Notes under the pieces: generated by a model | Told to the model about the DNA's origin: nothing | Seen by the model: the letters and a program-made list of their open reading frames with translations, nothing else | The model's database searches: none | Assembly: GCA_029168955.1 (NCBI GenBank) | Contig: JAPDOI010001065.1 | Location: 60,001 to 124,000 of the forward strand | Direction of reading: 5' to 3' | Source: Aplectana chamaeleonis | Taxonomy: Eukaryota; Nematoda; Chromadorea; Rhabditida; Cosmocercidae | Length of the DNA: 64,000 bases | Program-made: the position numbers and the translations under genes | Part shown: piece after piece, positions 46,620 to 57,738 of the stretch | Position numbering within the stretch: the first letter of the stretch is position 1 | How the letters are laid out: every line of letters begins with the position of its first letter

Positions 46620-47244
46620 TATTGCGCGAACTCTACCCATCACCACAACATTGGATCTGTCTCTTAATAGTCATCTCGCACCGTTTTCTGACTCCCGTAG
46701 CAAATTTTACACTAACTACAGTAAGGCTAACTGGGTACTGTTTAAGGAGGCGCTACTCAGCTGGGTAGCCAACTACCCGCTAGCTAGCTCTGTCTATGAC
46801 AAAGAGAAGTTCGTCGTTGACACCTTATGCGATGCCTCCAGAATAGCCATCCCGACCGATCGCGTAAGAACGTTCCACCCTAACGTACCAAAGGAAGCCC
46901 TGGAGCAAATCACACAACGGGACGACAGACGCAGAACTGATCTTTCTGATCCGTGCATTTCACTCCTATTCGAGGAGATCTCTAAGGTGCTGAACGACTA
47001 CAAGCAGAAACGCTGGAGGGAGTACACCGAATCTATCAACTTTCCGACTTATAGCAAACAAGCGTGGAGCATTCTAAACAGGGATGTGCGGAAAATTTTC
47101 AAAAAATTTCAGAAAACAGAAAGGCCAAAATGGCCAGAAAACTGAAATCAGAAAATTTTCAGAAAAAATGCCCATTGCATTTTAACTTTTTTTTTCAAGT
47201 GAAGAGAGGATGTAATTCTGAATACATTTGTCGTACTTGTAATA

Positions 47245-48839
47245 CAGTGAGTTCAGAAAGTATAGGGACACCCACGAAAATCGAGGTTTCCAATAAAACT
47301 TTGTGTTTGGTGATCAATACTGTTCATCAATGAATTCAGCATCATGTAAAACCTATGTTTGATTATTTATATAACAATTGTGAAATTTTGTAAGATTTTA
47401 TCTCAATTTTTAGAATTTTTCGCCGTTCAGAAAGTATAGGGACACCCTTCGAAAAATCAGATTTTTTTAATCCAAGCGAAATTTCCCGTAGCAAGTTCGC
47501 TAAATAAACTCAAGATGAGTACATGTGATATCTTTATTCCTAAAATGGCTCGTGATACTGCTCTGACTGCTGCTGAACAAGCTCAAATTCGTGCGCTCAG
47601 CGTTGCCGGGTTGAGCCAACGTCGAATCGCTACCCAGCTCGGAAGATCTGTCAACTGTATCAACCAGTTCCTGCGAGATCCAGATTCCTACGGTACTGCA
47701 AAACGTACTGGACGGCCGAAGAAGATCAGCAATCAAGATTCGCGGAGAATTATTCAGCTCTGCTCCAACAGCACACTGTCGCTGAACCAGATTAAGTCTG
47801 AATTATCGCTCAGTGTTTCGAAAACGACGGTCTGGAACACCATAAATGGCGATAAAAACATTGTCCGACAAGTGATGAAGAAAGCCCCGTCGTTATCTGC
47901 AAACCATAAAGAGGCTCGACATGAATTTGCACAGAGGAACATGGCAACTGATTGGGCAAAGGTAAGGCAGTCTCATAAAATCCGGGAAAAATCGAGAAAT
48001 GACGCAAAAAATTTTAGGTCATCTTTTCCGACGAGAAGAAATTTAATCTTGACGGACCGGATGGTGCTCGATCCTACTGGCGAGATCTGCGCAAGGATCC
48101 ATTGATTTTCAGCAGACGGAATTTCGGCGGTTTCTCGCTGATGTGTTGGGGAGCATTCAGTAGCGAAGGTGTTTTGGAATTGGCCTTCACTTCTTGTCGC
48201 ATGAACTCGGAGGAATATCAAGAAACTCTTCGCACACATCTACTGCCATTTTTGTCCGGAACACGACGTCAGCATTTCACTTTCCAGCAAGACAACGCGG
48301 CGGTACATGTGTCCAGGTCTACAAAAACCTGGTTTCTACGTCATCGAATCCGTTTGTTGGAATGGCCCGCGTGTAGTCCAGATTGTTACCCGATAGAGAA
48401 TATCTGGGCGTACTTGTGCGCCAGGTTTATGCCAACAATAAGCAGTACAGAACGGTAGATGAGCTGAAGGTCGCTATCCTCGAAGCGTGGGCCAATCTGG
48501 ATGAAAACGTCATCGCCAATTTGATCAATTCTATGCCTAAGAGAATTTTTGAGATCATTGCTAATGGTGGTGCAGCTATTTCATTTTAGATTGCATGTTT
48601 AATTCTTTCTTTGTTCAATAATTTTTGTTTTTGTGTTGTGTCCCTATACTTTCTGAACGGCGAAAAAAACCTGAAATTTGAAATAAATTCTTGTAAAATT
48701 GCTCAGCTGTTATAGAAATGAACAAATAGAGGTTTTTCACCTTGTTGAATTCATTTATGAACAGTATTGATAGCCAAATATAACATGATTTTGAAAACCT
48801 TGATTTTCGGAGGTGTCCCTATACTTTCTGAACGCACTC
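47245..48839 (+). mobile_element. Tc1-like transposon with IR/DR ends
   Basis: Outer ends (GTTCAGAAAGTATAGGGACA at about 47251 and its inverse ending 48839) are flanked by TA. A second pair of the same motif lies inside at about 47426 and 48640-48660. Two direct copies in each inverted end are the IR/DR arrangement known from Sleeping Beauty-type elements. The element is 1595 bp and carries one transposase gene with an intron. Confidence 0.88.
47545..48589 (+). pseudogene. Tc1-family transposase, one intron, C-terminal frameshift
   Basis: Exon 1 (from ATG at 47545 or 47515 to 47961) encodes a paired-like helix-turn-helix (LSQRRIATQLGRSVNCI), the GRPKK AT-hook-like motif and a second helix-turn-helix. 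The intron 47962-48017 (GTAAGG...TTTTAG, 56 nt) restores the frame into VIFSDEKKFNLDGPDG. The catalytic triad is D in FSDEKKF, D in QQDNAAVH and E in CYPIENIW, a D,D34E spacing. Near 48425 one base is lost, and the end (VYANNKQY...) lies in another frame to 48589. The transposase would cut and paste the element at TA sites if intact. Confidence 0.88.
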
Positions 48840-49891
48840 TATAATATCTACGGAACTGCACAGATGACCTATAAGACACTGATAGTATCAATGACACGTC
48901 AATGACGGATACAACATCATTGAAGACACGCTGAGAGTCTTGGCCGAGAAATAACCCACCAGGCTCAACAACTGATCCTGTCGAGGTGTTTCTCGAGTAT
49001 TTCTTGATCATTTCGTGGCTGTTAGGTGACTGCGACCATATTGTTCGTAAAATAACCGAGAAAATATGGGTAGTTGAACTGGCGGCAGTGTTGACATCCT
49101 CAACAATCTCCCCTTTGACGTCTTATACTCCCCTTTGAGAGCATTCTTTCGTGGCACCTTCTCGACGACCATTATTTGAGGCCTATTTCGCGCCAACCAG
49201 CTTTTTTCCGAACACGACCTTGTTCTCGGCTAGTACGCGAAAATCAGGCATTTTGAGGCTATTTATCGACTATTGCTCGGCCAAAACTCTCAGAGTACTC
49301 ACCCGTATGGTAGTACGTCAACACAATAAGGGTTGCATCCTAATACAGACATTGGCTTCGACCCCTCGCTGTCAGCAGCCGCTGCTGCGAACAACTAGCT
49401 GCTGCAGCTGCTGACAAGGGGAGGTCGAATTCGGGCTCTGCCCTGGGATGCTACCCCTATTGTGCCAAAGAACTACCCTTCGAGTGCTTTAGCAAGGTTC
49501 TCGATAAAAACGATTGTTGAATTTTCTTTATAAGCATGCAGTTCTGGTCATCACAAAAGTAAAAATAAGTGACAAGTTGCATGGAAAACGCACAAAAACA
49601 AGTCAGAACGGCTAAATGGTGGGTGTACGCACACCCCCAACGAACGAAATTTCTATAAATGCCTATTTTCCGCTTTTATCGCGAATCCTGCCCCCAACAG
49701 CAATCGCACCATTGAACAAAAACAGCACCTCGTAAAGGACTAGATAAGTTCCACAGATCCGGATTTCGCTGATTTTTTCTGATTTTTTTCTGTTTTTCGC
49801 AGATTTTTCAGAAAACAGAAAGGCCAAAACGGCCAGAAAACAGAGAACAGAAATCAGAAAACAGAAATTTCCGCACACGTCTGATTATAAA

Positions 49892-51654
49892 ACGGCTATC
49901 TGGGAAGAGGATGGCGCCAGCGCGCATTATGCTCAAGTTCCCTTAGGGCAGATTTGAATTCGGATATAAGGCTGCCTGCCAGCTTGGAAAACTCTATGCT
50001 TCTGCTTCTTCGCTCCGCAATAAAGAGCACAGATATACCTTACGTGCGATCAGAAAACTCAGTCGAAGTACCTGCTATAAATGCTTCTACTGTCTCTACA
50101 ATCATCAAGTCGATGAAGAATTCGAGGGCAGAAGGACCAGACGGCATCTCAGCCATTCATCTGAAGCACTTGCCGGAACAGTACGAAGAGGTACTCAGTG
50201 ATCTTATCTATTCGTCATTTAGCAGTGGTATTATTCCTGGAAACAAGCTGTCGTTCTTCCCAGTCCAAAACCTGGAAAAGCAGAGGATACAGCAACGTCA
50301 CATCGTCCCGTATCCCTACTATCCCCTATCGCTAAGTTGGCGAAAAAATATCAACCCGCATCTCCAAAGGACACTACAGCGAAATGTGCATCAGCATGGC
50401 TTCAAAAAGACGCACTCCACTATCACCGCGCTAACGTCAACATTCGAACACATCAGTGCCTGTTTCAATAGGAAAGCTCCCGCCGGTAGAAGTCTGGTCG
50501 TAGCAGTTGATCTGACTGCCGCTTTCGACAATGACACTTCATTGCTATCAAAATCGATCCTGCACTGTGATATGCCCGACTGGTGCAAACGATAGACTGA
50601 CAACTTCGTCAAAGATCGCTCTATACGTGTGTAATTCGACGGACACCTGTCGACGTCGGTTCCCTTGGAGGCAGGCGTTCCTCAAGGTGGAATATTATCA
50701 CCACGCCTATTCTCCTTGCATCTATCCGATATTCCGAAGCCGCCGCCCAGCATTCACTTATGTCTGTATGCTGATGACATCATAATTGTATGCACTGACC
50801 CTGTTATCGACCGCGCCACTACGGAGATGAACAAATATCTCTGCAGCCTGCCCAAACTTCTCGAATCGAAGCAGCTAAAGGTCTCCCCTTCAGAGTCTAG
50901 CGTTACTCTGTGCACTACTGCAACGGCTGAGCATCAACTACATCCCAAGCTTCTCTGGGAAGGTAACCAGTTGCCCCCCTCTAAGCACCCTCGCCTGCTT
51001 GAAATCTTTCTGGATCCTTCACTGCGCTTTCACGAAAACACGGGCATCCGAGAAGCAACCGCCAAAACGCGAAATAACATCTTTCGTGCTCTGGCGGGTG
51101 CTACCTGGGGTAGCACGACGGAAGTTTTACGCACAACATATAAGGCCATGATACAGCCTACTCTAGCGTATGGAGCCCCGATATGGACTAGACACCTGTC
51201 GGACACCTCTTGGAGCAAGTTACAACATGTACAAAACACTGAACTCCGTGTCATCACTTGCTGCCCAAAATCAACACCTATATCAAATCTTCACCAATAA
51301 TGTGCACTACTTCCTGTCAAACAGCACTGCCAACTGCAATCACAACAGTTCCACATAGGCATAGTCAAGAATGCCGCGCATCCCAACTACTCCCTCCTGT
51401 CATCAGATCCTCATCCCCATAATATTCGCACACCGCTGCAAGCTGCCATTTCTACAGTGGATCGTCAAAAATGGAAGAGGCTGCAGCGAATCGAGCACAC
51501 CAAGTTCGTGTCTGAATACCCGTCCTGTGCCCATCCCAATCCCATCCTAGGTGATGTGCCTCCTACGGTTGATGATAGTGAGAAGAACCTGGGCAGAAGC
51601 TCCAGCGTCACTCTGGCGGGTCTACGATGCGGGAATTCTTCGTATCTGAAAGCT
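49892..51654 (+). pseudogene. Reverse transcriptase part of family 1 copy B
   Basis: Resumes after the hAT-like insertion. 49954-50595 reads KNSRAEGPDGISAIHLKHLP and the AVDLTAAFD catalytic segment. A frame change follows, then 50665-51300 has AGVPQGGILSPRLFS and YADDII. C-terminal sequence is legible to 51654, where MITEs interrupt it, and ends near 52100. Several stops and shifts make it inactive. Confidence 0.8.
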
Positions 51655-51776
51655 TAGGCCTAGTGCATACTTCCCGCGACAAGCGACGCGACATAGGGCC
51701 TATCATACATATCGACCGAAAATCGATATGGATGACATGCACTGTCGATGTCGCGGGAAATATGCACTAAACCTTA
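51655..51776. mobile_element. MITE, TA-flanked, 122 bp
   Basis: Inverted ends TAAGGTTTAGTGCATATTTC (right, complemented) and TAGGCCTAGTGCATACTTCC (left) with matching CCCGCGAC inside, between TA dinucleotides. It sits in the 3' part of family 1 copy B, which is continuous in copy A. Confidence 0.75.
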
Positions 51777-51778
51777 CG

Positions 51779-51946
51779 TAAACTCTGGTCCCGCCGTAAT
51801 GACCTGTTGATTTCGATTATCACAGCGCGGAGCGGTGGCCTCTTCGTCGGAACCTCCTTATCACTAGTTATATTTCACCGAGGCCCACCGCTCCGCTGCT
51901 GATATTGATCGAAATCAACAGGTCACTACGGCGGGACCAGAGTTTA
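51779..51946. mobile_element. MITE, TA-flanked, second adjacent copy type
   Basis: Ends AACTCTGGTCCCGCCGTAAT and the inverted partner differ at about one position over 37 bp, and TA flanks both sides. The inner part has a GC palindrome (GCGGAGCGGTGG...CCACCGCTCCGC). It lies two bases from the previous MITE. Confidence 0.8.
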
Positions 51947-52309
51947 CACAGGATCGACGAGTCGGTCCAGAATAAATGTCCTGACTGTCACAATACTGGT
52001 CATCATTCACTACATATATTTTCATGCTCATACCTACTTCTCTGTCTGCTCGTGATATGTGGAACAAGCCGAGTGATGTTGCTGCCTTTTTGCACCTATG
52101 AGGAGAAACTCCAATGCGGTTGATAAGAAGAAGAAAAAGAAGAACACCCACTCAAAGTTGGATCTTGAGTACACAGTTTTCAAATACGGAATTCATTTAA
52201 AATGCCGTGATCTCAATTCAAATTAGGGCTATTTCCCTAGAACATGACCAAAAAATTCCAAACCCGTACCCCTTCCTCGCCATGAAACAACCTCAAGAGA
52301 TAACACTAC

Positions 52310-54130
52310 TAGGAAACAATTATTATTGAACAAAATCAAATTGAAGACGGATTATTTTTGAAAATAACGAAAAAGTCGTTACGTCCGCCGCCGCCATGGC
52401 GGAGCGGGCGCGGCGTCAGGCCATTAATACATCAACGCTACGCCCGCGCTACGCATTGATGGGATAGGCTGGCTTGAAAGGCCAACCAACGGAAACCGTT
52501 TTTCTCTCGTTTTCGCATTTATTATGCAGCTGTCAGGCAGATATGGACACTACCAGGATTTTAGCTTTCAAAACCCTCCCGTTCCAGAGAAACAGTTACT
52601 TGAAATACGAACGGGAGCGATTGAGCTCACTAATCTACAATGACTACTCTAAAAACATTAGCTAGGAGTTGTCTTTGCGGCTGGAAATGTTTGGTTTTGC
52701 TCAGGCCTTGTGAAATACGATTCGCGAATTACGAGGAATTTGAAAACTTACGATTCACGATTTACGAAATTAAAAAATTCGGTTACGCGCAGCCCTTCGC
52801 GGCGCGGCACGATCGATATTAGGATTCGTTTATACTTCTGCAGCCGAGAGGCGCGGCGAAGTGCATTTCTGTAAAATTGATCACGCGGCGCGGCACGATC
52901 GATATTGTAGGATTACACTTCGCCGCGCCGCTCGGCGGCAGGAATATAAACGTCGCCTAAGGTCAATGGTATACATTGTCGCTGCCCTGAGCGATTGTCA
53001 AAGCATTTAGCACAAATGCGGGACCAGCATCGGAGCAATGGCATTGACCGTCGTAGGAACAGTTGTCGCGTGTCCGTCGCTACGACGTGTCGTCGAGGGC
53101 TGACATACTGCAAATGTGTCTATTCCTGTCGTTGCCACTGTCGCTGTCACTGTGCAGCGCATTGCCACAGCGACAGATTTAAAGGGCGGGACGCGGTCGC
53201 TGTCGCTCTGCAGAGCGACGCTACCTCGTGTCGCAAAACTATACTAATGGCCTAACGCCCTTTTCATACCTTTGTTGCCGCGTCGAATGCCGCTCTTTAA
53301 AAAAAATGATAAAACGCGGCAAACGCGACGGTGGCGGAGAGAACGTTCTCGATCGTTATTACCGCTACAGCGGCGTTTGCCGCGCTTTACTGTCTCGTTA
53401 CCAGTTGCAATCGCCAATCGATTTCGCCAGCAATCTCATGTGCAAAGAAGCTAGTTGCCAACTTCCGGCTAATTTTCTAGTAATCCAAAACACTGGTTTC
53501 ATTGTAGTTCAAAAGCGGCATTTTTCCGCGGCGGCAAAAGGGCGTAAGGGTTTCAAGCTTGAGTGTTCAGCCCTGTCCCTCACCTGAAGTCATGTAAGCT
53601 CGGCGGCAGCAAATTTGCCTAGGCCGCGCCGTGGCGTAGAAGTGAGTCTTGGAAGCGGCGCTAGGGTCTCGGCGCTTGGGTGCGAGAATTCGCTTTCCCG
53701 AAAAGGGATAGTAGTGGTCAAGTCTCGCCTGAAGCCAAGCGTCTTGTGCTAAACGCGCGTGACGCGCTTGCAGAGACTATGAATGCTCCAGCGGCGACGC
53801 TATGGCGGAGCGGATTAGAATGGGTCCTAACTTTGCCGAGCAAGCAAAATCTGTACTTGCGAACACTATCATAGTAGCAGAAGATAGCACTTCAATTAAT
53901 TATTATTAAACAAAATAAAATTGAAGACAGATTAATGATGAAAATGACAAAAAAAAGTTGTTACGGCCGCCATCATGGCGGAGCGGGCGTCACGCGCATG
54001 GCGCGCGGGCGAGGCGTCCGGCTATTATTACATCAACGCCAAGCCCGCGCGTCACGCGCTATTCATAGTGACGCGTCACGCGTCACTAAGAATAGCGCCT
54101 AGCATTGTGGTAGGCCGATGAATATTTCTA
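52310..54130. repeat. Composite of MITE-like repeats
   Basis: The blocks at 52310-52445 and 53893-54045 are diverged direct copies (AAAATTGAAGACAGATTA..., GCCATCATGGCGGAGCGGG). Between them lie GC-rich inverted segments: 52820-52950 (GGCGCGGCGAAGTG and complement) and a MITE at about 53252-53555, with ends CTAACGCCCTTTTCATACC and AAAAGGGCGTAAG and inner AGCGGCA repeats. Open frames here are mirror images on both strands; no gene is supported. Confidence 0.6.
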
Positions 54131-54199
54131 CAAAGTGATAGTCACAGTAAATGACAGCTCAGAACTAATTTTTAAAATCCGACTACCGTTTGTGAATTC

Positions 54200-54397
54200 G
54201 AGAAAATTTATATGAAAAATATAAAAAATTATTCGAAAAAATTATTCGAAAATTCGAAAATTTTGATTTTCGAGCAAACTCGAAAACTCGAAATTCGAAA
54301 AATCAGTTTTTCGAATATATTCGAAATTCGAAAAATACCATTTTCGAGTTTATTCGAAAATTTGAAATTCGAAAAATTTGATTTTCGGATATATTCG
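54200..54397. repeat. ATTCGAAAA simple repeat array
   Basis: Irregular head-to-tail and inverted repeats of TCGAAAATTCG-like palindromes. All short open frames derive from this composition. Confidence 0.75.
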
Positions 54398-54745
54398 TGT
54401 TGTATCCCTTCGTATACAAGTCTCAAGAGAGTTCTACGTGAACTCTTTATTCTCTCTACTAGCGAGAGAATCCCTTAGAAACTGCGGCTGCAGAAGACGA
54501 AAACTAGGAATAGTTTATAAGTAGAAATATCCAACAGCAGGCACACCAGAGGAGAACAGCAGAGCACAGCTAACATACTTAGTGTTAAATCTAGTCGCCT
54601 TTTATACGGCTTGTTTTCCCGCTAGACCACCTAGATCGGTAGACATAACAACGAGAAACACACAACGTGGGCGGTCACGGACACCCGGTTGCCGATATGG
54701 CATTTGCTAATTGCAGAGGTCAAACGCGGTGACCAGACGGCCACA
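54398..54745 (-). repeat. 3' LTR of a Ty3/gypsy-like element
   Basis: On the minus strand it begins TGTGGCCGTCTGGTCACC and ends GGGATACAACA. It contains CCGTATAAAAGGCG (TATA box) and AATAAAG (polyadenylation signal) in the order expected for an LTR. On its 5' side (54746-54757) is AGGGGAGGTGT, a convincing polypurine tract. No second LTR copy is in the window. Confidence 0.7.
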
Positions 54746-54859
54746 ACACCTCCCCTAGTAGTGAAGTTATTACAAATTAAGAACAAAACTACTATAAGTA
54801 CAACCTACTTTACAACGAAACCTAGGTCACTATGAAAAGTCAACAATTCAACTACTACA

Positions 54860-55210
54860 TCATATTTCAACTCCATATCGTTGAACTGGCCGTCTTATCC
54901 TCGTGGAACGTCGAAGTGGTTGATTTGATGAAGTCGCATCAGATTGTGGTTGCGTCGTCGGATTGACCATTGTGGAGTCGTTGTCGTGGATTATTCCATT
55001 CGGCTCGGTTGCAGGTTTACAGGACAACACATCATCGAGCTCTAGCGCATCAAGCAAAGTCTTCAACGCCGCGCCCTCTACTTTTGGGGCTTCCTCATTA
55101 TAACGACGGAGTATCTGATTTGCATGCTTCCTAACAGTCCTTCCAAACAACTCAACTTCATAATTCACGGCTCAGAGGCGTCTTGTGATCTTTCCTTTAG
55201 ACCATACAAA
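54860..55210 (-). pseudogene. C-terminal pol fragment of a Ty3/gypsy-like element
   Basis: The minus-strand frame ends LRRSTRIRRPVQRYGVE just before the polypurine tract and LTR. Upstream it reads YEVELFGRTVRKHANQIL, typical of the integrase C-terminal region of such elements. A stop precedes it, and the HFVWSKGKITRRL segment continues to about 55210. A short inverted-repeat insertion (55238-55322) and unrelated DNA follow, so the element is truncated. Confidence 0.65.
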
Positions 55211-55237
55211 ATGTGGTGCTTTCCACGGGTGCGCACA

Positions 55238-55322
55238 AAGAGGCACTCCGCTGTGGGCGGAGCGTGAGGGGCGGTCCGTCTCCGCCCCCGTCGCGGACGA
55301 GGCGCGCGGCAGAGTGCCTCTT
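55238..55322. mobile_element. Very short GC-rich inverted-repeat element
   Basis: AAAGAGGCACTC and its inverse GAGTGCCTCTTT bound about 85 bp of GC-rich DNA in an AT-rich context. Possibly a miniature MITE. Confidence 0.5.
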
Positions 55323-55329
55323 TCTCGGA

Positions 55330-57541
55330 CGAGTTAACACACGAGTGCCAAGATTGATTTTCTAAACCTATTTATCGAAGTGTATGGATATAATTCTATC
55401 TTCTCAACACTACCAACTTCGGAAAAACATGCTACCAGTTATTCCTTACATTCGTTGTTCATGGTATTCGTCTGCATCGTCCTTTACCCTGCCATGGCTA
55501 GCATTCTTCAATGCGTGCTTCGTCGTATTCTAGGCTATTGCTAGTATTCCTACCCTTTAATCTGCTTTATCGTATTCATTGCTTCTACTAGTATTCTGTA
55601 TTTTAATCTACATCATCGTATTCTCTGCTACTGCTATTTTTTCACTAACCTATTCATCTGACCTCTGAAATGGTTAAATAGTGCTCGAGTGCTTCAAATC
55701 GAAGGTTTGTTTCGTTTGTTTAATTAAACGGTCATTTTCTCCAATTGATTTTCTTTTCATAACAAACCATTTTCATACATTCTCTTAAATCAGCCATATG
55801 AATGTTTATTGCAAAAAAAATGTTTTTATTCTTCATCCACAATAAAAACCTGGCTTTTGTCAGCAGTATTTTTTTATTGCTACATCCTATTGAAAACTTC
55901 CAATTTTCACTCTAAAATCAGTGTGAAACGCTAATTTTACAACATTTAGTTACAATCTCGAACGTGAAGCTGTAGCAGAGAACTGTAATCATGTTAATTT
56001 TGGATATTATTGCGTTTGGGAATTGCATTTATTCATGTTTTCGAGTCTTTCAGGGATACAAAATTTTAAATTCTACACGTGCAAAACTAGTTGGGAGGAG
56101 GGAGATGAGAATTCAAGTGAAGAACGAATGATACCGCTTTCAGAAATCGAAATAATTCCGTAGGGTTTCCGGGAAATAATAACTGATAACACTACCAGGC
56201 ATCTTATATCTGGAGAAATTTTCATATTCATGGATGAATAATTTCATCTTTATGGAGGAATTTCAAGTGGAGCTCCCAACTAAATGTGCACCATTCTAAA
56301 ACCCTCATAGTTATTTTTTCAATATTAACGATAACATGATTGGTGGATTACTTAGATCAGTGACAGCATTGGCGAAATGCGGCAAACTTTCGACTACTTC
56401 TCTACGTAAAAATTTCCCTTTTAAAAGCTTTCTAAAATTACACACCTAACCCTTTTCTCTTGAAATTTTCCCTTTCTATAAAATATCGAGTAAGCTCTTT
56501 TGTCGTTATAGACAAAAATGCCTTTTGTGGATAATATTTCTGCGAGAAAAAAAACAATTGAAAAATCCATCGAAGTGGTATAAAATTATTTTTGAAACAC
56601 TTTGTTTAATAATTTTTTTAATAATAATCCTAGCATTTTCAGGTCCCCCGTACTCTTCCTTTCATTCCTGCTCGACTACGACCCCCCTTCCTCCACGCCC
56701 CCCTATCAACGCATCTTGCTCGCTAACTCAGGAAGGTTTTCATGATAAGGTTGGTCTCATGAAGCCTTTTTGATCAGTGAGACAATGCTACTTGTGTGTC
56801 CCCATTCCCTACTCTCGTCTTCCAACCATTCCGTCACGAATGAAGAAACTGGTGGAGATTGTAGATGGTTGGTTTCACTGCTATTTTTTCCTATTTTTTG
56901 AAATTTCATTGTTTCGTTTCTACATGGACCCACCTTTCCCTGCCCAGTATGCTCTCTGTTCGCTTATTGAGGTAAATTATTGTGAAGCGTATGCACTTTT
57001 GAGCGTTTCAGTTCACCACAATATCGATCATCTCAGCAAACTACTGCCGAGGGATTCGTAGAATCACGTGAACTGGCTGTGCGTGGCCTCAGCATCAATG
57101 GAACGTATTGGCGGGCCCATTCCTGCCTATGGGCAATTATGATGTGTTAAGGGTCCGCCAGCTATCCATCAACGAGGTGCGAACATATGTGCATGGCGCG
57201 AACAGAGGTGATAAATGATGGGTCACATCTAAGTTACAAGCATTATTATTACATGACGGTCGTGGTGACTAGACTACGTTAGCTCTTTAACTTCATTTCC
57301 CTTGCACCCCATCAGAGTCATCATAATACTTCCTCATAGCAGTTCTCTTCACCCTCAGCATTCTCACTCCACTCTCTCAACGGGTGTAACTAGTAATTAA
57401 CGCCCTATAGTTATCACTTCAGTATGCCTAGTTTCGGTTAACTTCACCATTATCCTTGAACTGCTGCGCCTACTAATTTCGGACCACCCGTAACATATTC
57501 ATTCCTCTGCTAGCTCCCTTCAAAAGAAAAAACACTGATAT
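55330..57541. other. AT-rich intergenic region
   Basis: Long AT-rich sequence without supported exons. At about 56072 a GTGCAAAACTAGTTGGGAGG block resembles the MITE end at 62464. Frames at 56525-57061 are Pro/Phe-rich and not recognised. It probably contains the upstream region of the MULE-domain gene. Confidence 0.4.
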
Positions 57542-57714
57542 CACACTGATCAGATGACTTTTGTAGTATATTATTTGCAATTCCAATTTTTTTGTCAGAA
57601 ATTCACCAGTACCGAATTCCTGAAACTGCGGATCACCACTACATATTTGTCCCCTATAAATTCTATACATGCAGTTCATAACGATAAACCACGGATAGCA
57701 CACTGATCAGATGA
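57542..57714 (+). promoter_or_regulatory. Repeated CACACTGATCAGATGA motif upstream of the MULE-domain gene
   Basis: The 16-mer CACACTGATCAGATGA, with a CTGATCAG palindrome, occurs at 57542-57557 and 57699-57714, preceded by GATA in both cases. The second copy lies 24 bp before the start codon. Possible binding site of a regulator or transposase; function unknown. Confidence 0.35.
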
Positions 57715-57738
57715 TTGATGAACTTATTTTCAGCGAAC

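Larger units (their letters stand above)
47089..49883. mobile_element. hAT-like foldback element inserted in family 1 copy B
   Basis: Left end CAGGGATGTGCGGAAAATTT and right end TTTCCGCACACGTCTG are the family seen at 28920-30676. They are flanked by ATTCTAAA (47081-47088) and ATTATAAA (49884-49891), an 8-bp duplication with one mismatch. Subterminal CAGAAAACAGAAAGGCCAAA blocks are shared at both ends. The interrupted retrotransposon frame continues on either side. A Tc1-like transposon is nested inside; 48842-49730 otherwise shows no gene. Confidence 0.8.
45461..52146 (+). mobile_element. Non-LTR retrotransposon family 1, copy B, with nested insertions
   Basis: Same family as 22928-27288. 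The 5' end GTCAACCTACGCGTGGTGGA leads to a 2A-like GIEKNPGP (about 45626-45649), a zinc finger with a stop, and the endonuclease (45882-46277, HPRSS...GGGVSTFVKS; GDFDAH). Reverse transcriptase sequence is interrupted at 47088 by a hAT-like element and resumes at 49892, with YADDIIIVC at about 50770 and C-terminal sequence to about 52100. The tail is GATAAGAAGAAGAAAAAGAA. Small MITEs sit at 46499-46619, 51655-51776 and 51779-51946. Not functional. Confidence 0.88.

Noticed and set aside
56525..57061. Adjacent plus-strand frames of 82 and 94 codons
   Set aside because: AT-rich, unrecognised, no splice context or domain; probably chance.
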